Source of the DNA: Prevotella sp. 10(H)
GTDB lineage: Bacteria > Bacteroidota > Bacteroidia > Bacteroidales > Dysgonomonadaceae
Assembly: GCF_000711235.1 (NCBI RefSeq)
Contig: NZ_JOMI01000002.1
Span: 62,001-126,000, forward strand
Direction: 5' to 3'
DNA length: 64,000 nucleotides
In this document: piece by piece, positions 27,459-35,388 of the stretch
Numbering within the stretch: position 1 is the stretch's first letter
Layout: each line of letters starts with the position of its first letter
The notes under the pieces: generated by a model
Databases searched by the model: none
What the model was told of the DNA's origin: nothing
What the model saw: only the letters and a program-made list of their open reading frames with translations
Made by a program: the position numbers and the translations under genes

Positions 27459-27466
27459 TATCTTTG
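27459..27466 (+). promoter_or_regulatory. -7 element of AI-2E permease gene
   Basis: TATCTTTG is a perfect TAnnTTTG, 33 bp before the start. Confidence 0.4.
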
Positions 27467-27499
27467 TAAAGATAATAATTTCAAACGGCATCTACATAT

Positions 27500-28636
27500 A
27501 TGGCAATGGGACAACCATTCGAAAAACCTTTCACTTTCGACCGTACTATCCGCTTGGTGATAAGTGTGCTGGCTCTGGGAGCCGGACTTTATTTCCTCTA
27601 TGTGCTGAAAGATGTATTACTTCCGTTTCTTATTGCATGGCTTCTGGCTTATATGCTCAATCCGTTGGTGCGCTTTTATAAAAGAAAACTTAGTCTGCCG
27701 CATTCCATAGCAGTGATACTCACTTTGCTCTCTGTGGCGGCTGTAATGACTTTATTGGGGTTCATACTGGTTCCGCTTATTCAAAATGAAATATGGCAGA
27801 TAAATAACCTTATAGCCAACTATGAGTTTTCTTCCATAAGTAAGGACGGTATTCCGCTGAGTCTGGCTGATGTGCTCGGCAGGTATGTGAATTATAGAGA
27901 ATTGCAGGAAAGTTTATCGAAAGAAAACCTTGTAGAGATTATTCAATATGTAAGTCCGGCGGTGGAATCGTTATTTTCAAGTACTATCTCTTTCTTATTA
28001 GGACTTACGGTCATTTTTATTGTGATACTTTATCTGATATTCATTTTGCTCGATTATGACAAAATAAATGAACTCTGGCGCTACCTTATCCCTCCGAAAT
28101 ACCGCCCGGTGGTAGGCCGTATCACATTGGATGTAGAAGGTAGTATGAATAAGTATTTCCGTCATCAGGCATTTATCTGCTGTATTCTTGCGGTGTTGTA
28201 TGCCACAGGTTTTCAGATTATAGGACTGCCTATGGCTATACTTTTCGGAATAGTAGTCGGGCTGGTGCATATGATACCTTATCTTCAGGTAATCACTTTT
28301 CCACCTGCCATACTGCTTTGCTGGCTCAGGGCATCGCAGACCGACGACAGTTTTTGGGTCATGCTGGGGCTGACAGCGTTGATATATGTAATTGTGCAAT
28401 GTATAATGGATTTATTCCTTGTGCCAAAGATTATGGGTAAGGCAATGGGACTAAATCCTGCGATTATTCTCCTTTCACTATCCGTTTGGGGTTCGTTACT
28501 AGGTATTGTGGGTATGATCATTGCTATTCCGCTTACTACACTTTTATTATCATATTATAAAGAATTTATCGCTTCTGCAGAAAGAATGCAGGCGGCCGAA
28601 GAGGCGCAGGCGAAGATTCCGTTTGATGAGAGTTGA
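27500..28636 (+). CDS. AI-2E/PerM family membrane protein
   Basis: This 378-aa protein has about eight hydrophobic segments. The N-terminal pair (ISVLALGAGLYFLYVLKDVLLPFLIAWLLAYMLNP) and the conserved GLPMAILFGIVVGLVHMIPY and LVPKIMGKAMGLNPAIILLSLSVWG define the AI-2E transporter (PerM/YdiK) family. Members include putative exporters and sodium/proton antiporters, so the family name does not prove autoinducer transport. ATG 27506 is an alternative start two codons in. Confidence 0.9.
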   Translation: MAMGQPFEKPFTFDRTIRLVISVLALGAGLYFLYVLKDVLLPFLIAWLLAYMLNPLVRFYKRKLSLPHSIAVILTLLSVAAVMTLLGFILVPLIQNEIWQINNLIANYEFSSISKDGIPLSLADVLGRYVNYRELQESLSKENLVEIIQYVSPAVESLFSSTISFLLGLTVIFIVILYLIFILLDYDKINELWRYLIPPKYRPVVGRITLDVEGSMNKYFRHQAFICCILAVLYATGFQIIGLPMAILFGIVVGLVHMIPYLQVITFPPAILLCWLRASQTDDSFWVMLGLTALIYVIVQCIMDLFLVPKIMGKAMGLNPAIILLSLSVWGSLLGIVGMIIAIPLTTLLLSYYKEFIASAERMQAAEEAQAKIPFDES

Positions 28637-28691
28637 GGAATTTTTTGTACCTTTACACCTCATTTTTAGAAAACAGAAATATTAAAATACA

Positions 28692-29063
28692 ATGCAACTA
28701 ACAGCTAAACTGATTCAGGTACTTCCCGTGCAAACAGGTATGGGTAAAAATGGAGAATGGAGAAAACAAAGTGTAATACTGGAAACAGACGGGATGTATC
28801 CTAAAAAAGTCTGCATGACTTTCTGGGGAGATAAAATTAACGAATCCGTACTTCAGATAGGCAATATCCTCGACGTATCTTTCGATATTGAAAGCCGCGA
28901 ATACAACGGCAACTGGTATACCGACCTGCGCGCATGGAAAGTAGAGCCTGCAGGCACAAGCGCTCCTGCCCCTCAGGCGGGTTACGGACAAGCCGGGCAA
29001 CCTGCTCCGTCGGCGCCTCCCGTAGATTTCAGCAGTGACAGCGGCGACGACCTTCCGTTTTGA
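28692..29063 (+). CDS. DUF3127 protein, OB-fold-like
   Basis: This 123-aa protein has a DUF3127 domain over residues 1-85 (LTAKLIQVLPVQTGMGKNGEWRKQ and NILDVSFDIESREYNGNWYTDLRAWKVE). A low-complexity Ala/Pro/Gln linker ends in the acidic tail SGDDLPF. The DDLPF tip resembles the acidic-aromatic tip of single-stranded DNA-binding proteins, so a nucleic-acid role is plausible but only inferred. It lies 55 bp after the permease gene. Confidence 0.85.
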   Translation: MQLTAKLIQVLPVQTGMGKNGEWRKQSVILETDGMYPKKVCMTFWGDKINESVLQIGNILDVSFDIESREYNGNWYTDLRAWKVEPAGTSAPAPQAGYGQAGQPAPSAPPVDFSSDSGDDLPF

Positions 29064-29086
29064 TAATCAGATTTATCATGTAAATG

Positions 29087-29117
29087 TTTGTGTGTCAAAA
29101 AATAAGTTTTATCTTTG
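29087..29117 (+). promoter_or_regulatory. rpsO promoter, Bacteroidetes type
   Basis: TTTG at 29087-29090, a 19-bp spacer and TATCTTTG at 29110-29117 form a textbook -33/-7 pair, 29 bp before the rpsO start. Confidence 0.85.
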
Positions 29118-29146
29118 CACCTCATTTAATTAATTAAATATTAACT

Positions 29147-29416
29147 ATGTATTTAGATTCAGCTAAAAAGCAGGAAATCTTCGCAAAACACGGAAAGTCT
29201 AACACTGATACTGGCTCACCTGAGGCTCAGATAGCATTGTTTTCCTACCGTATTTCGCATTTGACTGAACACTTGAAGTCAAATAAGAAAGATTATAACA
29301 CAGAAAGATCATTGAGACGCCTTGTGGGTAAACGTCGTCGTTTGCTCGATTACCTTATCGATAACGATATCGAAAGATACCGTGCTATCATCAAGGAATT
29401 AGGCATCAGAAAGTAA
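29147..29416 (+). CDS. rpsO: 30S ribosomal protein S15
   Basis: This 89-aa protein has the full S15 length. The conserved segments TGSPEAQIALFSYRISHLTEHL and LVGKRRRLLDYL contact 16S rRNA. S15 is a primary binder of the 16S central domain. It has its own strong promoter and terminator, so it is monocistronic here; pnp, its partner in many bacteria, is 8 kb away. Confidence 0.98.
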   Translation: MYLDSAKKQEIFAKHGKSNTDTGSPEAQIALFSYRISHLTEHLKSNKKDYNTERSLRRLVGKRRRLLDYLIDNDIERYRAIIKELGIRK

Positions 29417-29439
29417 TCTTTCGGGAAAAAGAATTATTA

Positions 29440-29474
29440 AGGGATTGTTTCAGCAGGAACAATCTCTTTTTTTG
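29440..29474 (+). terminator. Rho-independent terminator of rpsO
   Basis: A 12-bp stem with wobbles pairs 29440-29451 with 29456-29467 and leads into a T7 run. Confidence 0.85.
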
Positions 29475-29509
29475 TTTTATCTTTATGCACATTCATTTTA
29501 TTAGCGGAT

Positions 29510-30283
29510 ATGGATAAACTGACTTTGATAAAAGTAGGCGGTAAGATTGTAGAAGAAGAGCAATCGCTGAAAAAATTACTTGAAGACTTTTCACAGGTAA
29601 AAGGCAATAAAATACTTGTTCACGGCGGCGGCCGTTCGGCTACAAAGCTGGCGGAACGCCTCGGTATCGAAAGCCGTATGGTAAACGGACGCCGTATTAC
29701 CGACAAAGATACATTACAGATAGTGACCATGGTCTATGGCGGTCTGGTAAATAAGAATATAGTAGCCGGACTTCAGGCATTGGGAGTGAATGCGCTTGGA
29801 CTTACAGGAGCGGATATGAACCTTATGCGTTCGGATAAAAGGCCGGTAAAAGATATAAATTACGGCTTTGTAGGTGATGTGGCAGAAGTTAATATAGAAA
29901 TATTATCCTCGCTTATAGCACAGGGGGTAGTTCCTGTTCTTGCCCCGTTGACTCATGATAAAAAAGGCAATATATTGAATACAAATGCCGATACTATTGC
30001 CGGAGAAACGGCCAAGGCATTGGCAAAAGTATTTGACGTCAGCCTTGTATACTGCTTCGAAAAGAAAGGAGTACTCATGAATGAGAATGACGATGATAGT
30101 GTAATACCTTCCCTGACCGAGGCAGAATTTAAGGACTTGGTACAAAAAGGAGTGATTCAGGGAGGAATGATTCCGAAATTGGAGAATACCTTTGCTGCAA
30201 TTGAATCAGGCGTAAAAGAAGTGATTATTACACGGGCGGATAAAATTAACACAGATTCCGGTACTCATATCGGACGTTTATAA
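29510..30283 (+). CDS. argB: acetylglutamate kinase
   Basis: This 257-aa amino-acid kinase phosphorylates N-acetylglutamate, the second step of arginine synthesis. Motifs are LIKVGGKIVEE, VHGGGRSATKLAERLG, ALGLTGADMNLMRS, LNTNADTIAGETAKAL and QGGMIPKLENTFAAIESGV. Some Bacteroidetes use N-succinyl rather than N-acetyl intermediates, so the true acyl group cannot be fixed from this gene alone. No other arg gene lies in the window. Confidence 0.95.
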   Translation: MDKLTLIKVGGKIVEEEQSLKKLLEDFSQVKGNKILVHGGGRSATKLAERLGIESRMVNGRRITDKDTLQIVTMVYGGLVNKNIVAGLQALGVNALGLTGADMNLMRSDKRPVKDINYGFVGDVAEVNIEILSSLIAQGVVPVLAPLTHDKKGNILNTNADTIAGETAKALAKVFDVSLVYCFEKKGVLMNENDDDSVIPSLTEAEFKDLVQKGVIQGGMIPKLENTFAAIESGVKEVIITRADKINTDSGTHIGRL

Positions 30284-30337
30284 ACCATATTTCTCTCATT
30301 TTTTTTAAAACTGGCTGTGAATACCGAAAAAAGGGTC

Positions 30338-30345
30338 TATATTTG
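30338..30345 (+). promoter_or_regulatory. -7 element of first PorT-like gene
   Basis: TATATTTG matches TAnnTTTG 37 bp before the start. The same octamer precedes the two following paralogues. Confidence 0.45.
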
Positions 30346-30382
30346 CCGCCGGTTAATTTATTTTTAATTTAAAAAAACAATT

Positions 30383-31033
30383 ATGAAGAGATTTTTTAGC
30401 ACAAACGCACTTGTCCTTATTCTATTAATGTTATCTGCAAATCTTAGCGCACAGGATAAACCGCTTACGTTCGGAGTAAAAGCAGGGGTTAATCTTTCCA
30501 ATTTTACAGGAAAAGGAGCGAAAGGCACGGATTCCAGAGTTGGCTTTAATGCGGGCGTTACCTTAGACTACCAGTTTACACAGGAATTATACTTGCTTAC
30601 CGGATTGGAATTCACGATGAAGGGATCACAGTTTGAATTACTATCGATAGAAGGTGAATATAGCGGCAAGTTGAAAGAAAATCCTATGTATCTTCAGATA
30701 CCGATTCACCTAGGTTATAAATTAGCTGTCACTGATGCTACGAAGATTGTATTTCATGCCGGACCATATATCGCCTATGGTATTGGGGGAAAGACTAAAT
30801 TAAGTAATCAGGAAAAGTTCGAATATGACGGGCTGGAGTTTAACTCATCTAATTTATTTGGAAAAGACCGGTATAAAAGATTTGATATGGGTCTTGGTCT
30901 TGGTGTCGGTGCAGAATTCGGTAAAATCTGTGCAGACCTAGGCTTTGATTATGGTTTTCTTAATATGTCGAGACATAGCGATTATAAAGTAAGAAATATG
31001 AATGCTTATCTTACTTTGGGATATAAATTTTGA
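30383..31033 (+). CDS. PorT-type outer-membrane beta-barrel protein, paralogue 1
   Basis: This 216-aa secreted protein has a signal peptide (ANLSAQ). An 8-strand-like barrel of the OMP_b-brl_2/PorT family follows: FGVKAGVNLSNFTG, LYLLTGLEFTMKG, YLQIPIHLGYKLAV, FHAGPYIAYGIGG and the terminal LTLGYKF. The final Phe suits BAM recognition. It is the first of three tandem paralogues and the most diverged at its 5' end. Members have structural or unknown roles. Confidence 0.88.
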   Translation: MKRFFSTNALVLILLMLSANLSAQDKPLTFGVKAGVNLSNFTGKGAKGTDSRVGFNAGVTLDYQFTQELYLLTGLEFTMKGSQFELLSIEGEYSGKLKENPMYLQIPIHLGYKLAVTDATKIVFHAGPYIAYGIGGKTKLSNQEKFEYDGLEFNSSNLFGKDRYKRFDMGLGLGVGAEFGKICADLGFDYGFLNMSRHSDYKVRNMNAYLTLGYKF

Positions 31034-31053
31034 TTTGTAAATGGAAGAAATAG

Positions 31054-31084
31054 AAAGTGCCCGATTTTCGGGCACTTTTTTTGT
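31054..31084 (+). terminator. Rho-independent terminator after paralogue 1
   Basis: A perfect 11-bp stem pairs 31054-31064 with 31068-31078, with a TTT loop and a T run. Confidence 0.85.
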
Positions 31085-31094
31085 GTCTTTAGTT

Positions 31095-31364
31095 CATTCG
31101 TTCTGATAATTTATTGATAGATAATATAATGTATATTGATATTCAAATTTGTTTGCAATTTGTAATTAAATTGAGAAAAAGAATATATATTTGTCGCTAG
31201 CTATTTTAGTTATTAACCTAAAAAAAATGTTTATGAAGACGACATTTAAATCGTGTTTGGTAATTATTACTTTATTACTTTTCGTAACCAGTGCCAATGC
31301 ACAGGACAAACCCCTTACTTTTGGTGTAAAGGCAGGTATGAATCTTTCTAATTTTAGTGGAGAT
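31095..31364 (+). repeat. direct repeat A (promoter, signal peptide and N-terminus of paralogue 2)
   Basis: About 270 bp are nearly identical to 31963-32231, with only scattered base changes and one indel. The repeat covers the intergenic promoter region and the first 45 or so codons. Confidence 0.9.
31186..31193 (+). promoter_or_regulatory. -7 element of second PorT-like gene
   Basis: TATATTTG matches TAnnTTTG. A TTTG at 31159-31162 is 23 bp upstream, longer than usual. Confidence 0.45.
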
Positions 31365-31898
31365 GGAGCCGACGGCATGGATGCAAAGATTGGTTTTAAT
31401 GTGGGAGTTACGGTAGACTATCAGTTGACACAAGAGTTATATTTACTCACCGGATTGGAATTTACCATGAAGGGTGGAAAGGATAAAGGAACTCTTTCTC
31501 TACCGGGTTACGATTATACATATACAGGCGAAGAAAAAGATAACCCTATGTATCTGCAGATACCGATTCACCTAGGTTATAAATTGGCTGTGGCAGATGC
31601 TACGAATATAGTCTTTCATGCCGGTCCTTATATTGCATATGGTGTAGGCGGAAAATCTAAAATCAAGGGATCATATGCTTCTGCAGGTGAAAATGCATAT
31701 GTTGATACTGATATCGATTTCTTTGGTAAAGACAGGGCAAAGAAATTTGATATGGGACTTGGTCTTGGTGCTACTGTAGAATTTGGTAAAATTGGCGTAG
31801 GCTTAGGCTATGATTTTGGATTGCTAAATATGTCAAGAAGCAGTGAACTTAAAGTAAGAAATATGAATGCTTATCTTACTTTGGGATATAAATTCTAA
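31227..31898 (+). CDS. PorT-type outer-membrane beta-barrel protein, paralogue 2
   Basis: This 223-aa protein has a signal peptide (TSANAQ) and the same barrel pattern as its neighbours. It shares an identical 'DKPLTFGVKAGMNLSNFSG' start with paralogue 3 and the 'KVRNMNAYLTLGYKF' end with paralogue 1. The start at 31227 matches paralogue 3 (MFMKTTFK); ATG 31233 is also possible. The mosaic of similarities suggests duplication followed by gene conversion. Each copy has its own promoter and terminator. Confidence 0.88.
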   Translation: MFMKTTFKSCLVIITLLLFVTSANAQDKPLTFGVKAGMNLSNFSGDGADGMDAKIGFNVGVTVDYQLTQELYLLTGLEFTMKGGKDKGTLSLPGYDYTYTGEEKDNPMYLQIPIHLGYKLAVADATNIVFHAGPYIAYGVGGKSKIKGSYASAGENAYVDTDIDFFGKDRAKKFDMGLGLGATVEFGKIGVGLGYDFGLLNMSRSSELKVRNMNAYLTLGYKF

Positions 31899-31919
31899 AT
31901 CTGCTATATATAAAATATG

Positions 31920-31952
31920 AAATGTCCGGAAATTTCCGGGCATTTTTTTTGC
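31920..31952 (+). terminator. Rho-independent terminator after paralogue 2
   Basis: The stem AATGTCCGGAAA / TTTCCGGGCATT has one wobble and is followed by T residues. Confidence 0.8.
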
Positions 31953-31962
31953 ATATTTACTC

Positions 31963-32231
31963 CATTCGTTCTGATAATTTATTGATAGATAGTATAATGT
32001 ATATTGATATTCAAATTTGTTTGCAATTTGCAATTAAATTAAGAAAAAGAATATATATTTGTCGCTAGCTATTTTAGTTATTAACCTAAAAAAATGTTTA
32101 TGAAAACGACATTTAAATCATGTTTGGTAATTATTACTTTATTACTTTTCGTAACCAGTGCCAATGCACAAGACAAACCCCTTACTTTTGGTGTAAAGGC
32201 TGGTATGAATCTTTCTAATTTTAGTGGAGAT
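31963..32231 (+). repeat. direct repeat B (promoter, signal peptide and N-terminus of paralogue 3)
   Basis: This is the second copy of the repeat at 31095-31364. Identity stops abruptly inside the coding sequence after the LSNFSGD codons. Confidence 0.9.
32054..32061 (+). promoter_or_regulatory. -7 element of third PorT-like gene
   Basis: TATATTTG is identical in context to the element of paralogue 2. Confidence 0.45.
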
Positions 32232-32738
32232 CTGAGTGGAGATGCAAAAATTGGTTTTAATGTAGGCCTTACAATGGATTATTCTCTTGCACAGGATATA
32301 TATTTGATGACGGAATTGAAATATTCGCTTGAAGGATCAAAAGATGACGGAACTAAGATAAATATGTCATATCTCAAATTGCCTGTACATATAGGATACA
32401 AGCTTGCTATTACTGATAATACAAGGATTGTCTTTCAGGGAGGGCCTTATATTGGATATGCTCTTAGCGGGAAGTACAAAGCGGGCCCTATAAGTGTGGA
32501 TGCTTTTGATCAGGATTTGGCCGATGTTGTAGGATATAAGATGAAGAGGTTCGATTTTGGTTTGGGTCTCGGTGTCGGTGCAGAGTTTGATAAGATATGC
32601 GTAGGCCTTGGATATGATTTCGGTCTTATAAACGTATTAGACGTACAAGACAAATCGGCTATCGGGGAACTTACGGGAATTTCCGACCCAAGCGGAAAAA
32701 ATATGAATGGTTATCTGACGGTAGGCTACAAATTTTAA
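32094..32738 (+). CDS. PorT-type outer-membrane beta-barrel protein, paralogue 3
   Basis: This is a 214-aa secreted barrel protein. The first 45 residues are almost identical to paralogue 2, and then the sequence diverges strongly (DYSLAQDIYLMTELKYSLEGSKDD). It carries an extra loop before the last strand (LDVQDKSAIGELTGISDPSGKN), which is probably extracellular. The end NGYLTVGYKF keeps the terminal Phe. Divergence limited to loops suggests surface-exposed variation. Confidence 0.88.
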   Translation: MFMKTTFKSCLVIITLLLFVTSANAQDKPLTFGVKAGMNLSNFSGDLSGDAKIGFNVGLTMDYSLAQDIYLMTELKYSLEGSKDDGTKINMSYLKLPVHIGYKLAITDNTRIVFQGGPYIGYALSGKYKAGPISVDAFDQDLADVVGYKMKRFDFGLGLGVGAEFDKICVGLGYDFGLINVLDVQDKSAIGELTGISDPSGKNMNGYLTVGYKF

Positions 32739-32760
32739 ATCTTAATTTAAATAAGAATAT

Positions 32761-32793
32761 AAAATGCCCGGGAATCTCTCGGGCATTTTTTTA
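32761..32793 (+). terminator. Rho-independent terminator after paralogue 3
   Basis: The stem is built on AATGCCCG / CGGGCATT with an internal mismatch and is followed by seven T residues. Confidence 0.8.
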
Positions 32794-32807
32794 TATTACT
32801 CTTAAAT

Positions 32808-32928
32808 CTTTATCTATATTATTTTTAGCCATTAGCCATTAGCCATTAGCCATTAGCCATTAGCCATTAGCCGATAGCTTATAGCTTATAGCTATTTTAA
32901 TTGACAGTTGACAGTGGGCAGTTGGCAG
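32808..32928. repeat. heptamer tandem repeats (AGCNNNT and TTGACAG types)
   Basis: A 23-bp AT-rich lead at 32808-32830 runs into 6.6 copies of AGCCATT (32827-32872). Degenerate AGCTTAT heptamers follow, then four TTGACAG-like heptamers (32901-32928). The period is seven throughout. A partner copy in the opposite orientation is at 40164-40225. Confidence 0.85.
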
Positions 32929-32944
32929 CGTTCCTGCTTTATCT

Positions 32945-33410
32945 TGAAGTCGTCTTGACTTTTTTAAAATGTAGTAAAAAATAAGGAAGCGTTAATTTTG
33001 TAATCGCTAAAAAACAATAAAAACACTTCCTATGTACAAAGTACTGAACAAAGATATAATAGAAGATGAGATATTACCTTATCCAGTTCTGACATTGATG
33101 GAAGCCATACTCCTGCCTTAAGAGAAAGGGGATATGTTGGTTATCAGGTGCTAAAAAGCAGAGAGACCACCCATACTTTGTATTTTGTGGATCATCAAGG
33201 TATTCCTTTAGCTATTTCCAATCCTAGGTAATCATCATGACTTATACAATATCGAATGCACATTGAATGAGTTATTTGCGACATTGACTTCGACTAATAA
33301 AGCTAGATGGATTATTTATTAATGCAGATTCGGGCTTTGACTCAAAAGAATTTCGTAACACCTGTTCTGTTAAAGAAAAATGGTAAAACCAAAAAGTCAA
33401 GATGACTTCA
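32945..33410 (+). mobile_element. decayed IS5-type insertion sequence, copy 1
   Basis: The ends are inverted repeats of 20 bp with 19 matches: 32945-32964 (TGAAGTCGTCTTGACTTTTT) and the complement of 33391-33410. The 466-bp interior holds a broken transposase. A full-length IS of this kind would be about 0.8-1.3 kb, so an internal part is missing. No clear target duplication was seen. Confidence 0.75.
33032..33388 (+). pseudogene. IS5-family transposase remnant
   Basis: Translated fragments in shifting frames are recognisable: MYKVLNKDIIEDEILPY at the start, then DGSHTPALRERGYVGYQ and TLYFVDHQGIPLAISNP. GNHHDLYNIECTLNELFATL and FINADSGFDSKEFRNTC follow. The DGSH and NADSGFD blocks are DDE-transposase landmarks. 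Several frameshifts, stop codons and an internal deletion show that it is dead. Confidence 0.8.
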
Positions 33411-33486
33411 TGTATTACTAATAAAGGACGAAGTGCTATAGAATGTAAAATTTCGTCAAATAATTATCATATTTTTGATAAATGAA

Positions 33487-35016
33487 CTACTCCAGAATCG
33501 TAAAATTGAAATTGCTGAATTTTGCTTCTCCGTCTCCATACACAAATATTCCGGGGAGTAAGCTTAAGAAATCGGATAAAGTATTGTGGTTATATCCTGA
33601 TATCTCATCTCCCCAATCCTCTTTATTCCAGTTGATACCGTCCTGGCTGAAATATCCGGTAATTACGTTATTGTCATTTTTCAACTTAAACCACATTTTA
33701 TTGCCGTTTTTGTGAGAGCTGCTGCCGTTACCTCCACCCCGGCGCCACCCATATCTGGATTCTTTATCGAAGCCGTTTCCTACATAAAATTTAGCGTTAT
33801 AATAAAGAATTAATCCCGCAGTGGCATTTCCTGTTAGTTCAATATGGGTGCTAAATTCATAACCACGGGTACCTGCTACAAACATCAAAGGAGCAGATTC
33901 TGCCGGATTTGTCCCCTGTGCTTTCATAGTTAATACACCATTATTTACCTGGGTACGCTGAGCATCGTAATTCTTAAAATATTTCCAGTCCAATCCTATT
34001 CTGAATTGATTTAGTGAAACCCTTCTGTCGTCTTCTTTTTGGGAAACGATCGGTTTACGGATCGGCGATTCAATTCTGGTTCCTAAAGGTGCTTTTAGCC
34101 AACCGTCAGTTGTGATTTCGACAGGTTCGAGCAATGTTTGCCTTCCTAAATTGGTGAACTGGTTTTCATAAGCATGATAGAATATCCACCATTTTCCGTC
34201 AGGAGTATCGATTAGTGAACCATGTCCCTTCGACCACCATCTTTCGTTATTATTATAAGTGTGAATAAGAGGATTCCCGGGATCGTTTTTCCATGGCCCG
34301 TTAATGGATTTTGAACGGGCAACTACTACCATGTGGCTTGTCGGAGGCCCTGCAGTTCCCCCTTGTGCATTTAAGTAATAATAGTAATCTCCTATTTTTT
34401 TTATCTTCGGGCCTTCGAGGTGGAATCCTTCGGTAACCCAATCTTCGGGGTATTGCCATCCATTGTAAACCTTTTCGAATGTTTCCGGTATTATCGAAAG
34501 TCCGTCATCTGCTAATTTAACACGGTTTCCGGCACTTAAAAACAGCCATCTGCTTCCGTCCTCGCCAGTAGCCGGGCAAGGATCTATATTGCCTATCTTC
34601 AGATCGATGGGCTCACTCCATGGTCCATACGGAGAATCGGACCATACCACAAAATTACTGAATCCGAAGCTTCCGGCGACAGTAAAATAAATGTAAAATT
34701 TATCGTTGAACTTGCATATGTCGGGTGCCCATACGGAGCCCAGATAAGTCTGTAATCCATAACTTATAGGTTGCCAGTTTACAAGATCCTTGGAGTGAAA
34801 AACTACCAGTCCGGGAACGTACTCAAAAGCCGAATGCGTCATATAATAGTCATCTCCATCCCGCAGAACCGTGGGGTCGGGATAATCACCACCCAAAATG
34901 GGGTTGATAAAGGTATTGTTCCCTAAGTCGCCTTGGAGATTTTGTGCGTACGTTGTCGAAGCAAGACTAAAAAGAATAGATATAACTGTCAGAAAAATGA
35001 TGTTTCTCATTTCCAT
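33487..35016 (-). CDS. glycoside hydrolase family 43 (xylosidase/arabinosidase type)
   Basis: This 509-aa secreted protein has a signal peptide ending near TTYAQ. A five-bladed GH43 propeller follows, with the base D47 in DYPDPTVLRDGDDYY. The pKa-modulating Asp is in NIDPCPATGEDG, and the acid Glu is in FHLEGPKI. The C-terminal 180 residues (from about 325) form a beta-sandwich typical of GH43 enzymes acting on xylan or arabinan. TAATTTTG on the minus strand at 35062-35069 is a possible -7 element. The gene is isolated and bracketed by two remnants of the same IS. Confidence 0.92.
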   Translation of the reverse strand: MEMRNIIFLTVISILFSLASTTYAQNLQGDLGNNTFINPILGGDYPDPTVLRDGDDYYMTHSAFEYVPGLVVFHSKDLVNWQPISYGLQTYLGSVWAPDICKFNDKFYIYFTVAGSFGFSNFVVWSDSPYGPWSEPIDLKIGNIDPCPATGEDGSRWLFLSAGNRVKLADDGLSIIPETFEKVYNGWQYPEDWVTEGFHLEGPKIKKIGDYYYYLNAQGGTAGPPTSHMVVVARSKSINGPWKNDPGNPLIHTYNNNERWWSKGHGSLIDTPDGKWWIFYHAYENQFTNLGRQTLLEPVEITTDGWLKAPLGTRIESPIRKPIVSQKEDDRRVSLNQFRIGLDWKYFKNYDAQRTQVNNGVLTMKAQGTNPAESAPLMFVAGTRGYEFSTHIELTGNATAGLILYYNAKFYVGNGFDKESRYGWRRGGGNGSSSHKNGNKMWFKLKNDNNVITGYFSQDGINWNKEDWGDEISGYNHNTLSDFLSLLPGIFVYGDGEAKFSNFNFTILE

Positions 35017-35061
35017 TTGATTTTATTGAGTAGGTGTAAAATTATAAAATTTTGACAGGAA

Positions 35062-35069
35062 CAAAATTA
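35062..35069 (-). promoter_or_regulatory. -7 element of GH43 gene
   Basis: The minus strand reads TAATTTTG, 45 bp before the GH43 start. No -33 box was recognised. Confidence 0.35.
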
Positions 35070-35155
35070 AAATTATTCTAATTAATGATATTATCCGATC
35101 TCATTTTTCGATTAGAAAATTACTTAATTTTAACCATTAAGTCAACTTTTTATCT

Positions 35156-35243
35156 TGAAGTTGTCTTGAATTTCTGGAAATATAGTAAAAAAAATAGTTC
35201 TGTTAAAGAAAAATGGTAAAATCAAAAAGTCAAGATGACTTCA
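35156..35243. mobile_element. 88-bp MITE-like copy 2 of the same IS ends
   Basis: This element contains the left end (TGAAGTTGTCTTGA) and the right 45 or so bp of copy 1 (CTGTTAAAGAAAAATGGTAA onward to GACTTCA) joined directly. The transposase is deleted. TTATC occurs just outside both ends, so a target duplication is possible but not certain. The rest of the 372-bp spacer holds only promoter elements. Confidence 0.7.
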
Positions 35244-35333
35244 TTATCAATTAAATATTGAAATGAGTTACTTTCGTTACTTTTGAACCACATTCTGTTA
35301 ATAAACATTAAATATATATATTGAATGGAATAC

Positions 35334-35363
35334 TTTGTTTAGTCCCTATTTTTAATAAATTTG
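35334..35363 (+). promoter_or_regulatory. promoter of NMO/FabK-like gene
   Basis: TTTG at 35334-35337, an 18-bp spacer and TAAATTTG at 35356-35363 lie 25 bp before the start codon. Confidence 0.8.
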
Positions 35364-35388
35364 TATACATCAAAATATTAAACATAAT

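Noticed and set aside
27422-27514. Longer start for DacB
   Set aside because: It would run across the promoter and start of the divergent permease gene and precede the signal peptide.
27500-28636. Quorum-sensing (AI-2) function for the AI-2E family permease
   Set aside because: The family name is historical; no luxS or lsr-like gene is in the window.
32827-32872. Possible CRISPR array (regular short repeats)
   Set aside because: The unit is 7 bp with no spacers and no cas genes, so this is a simple tandem repeat.
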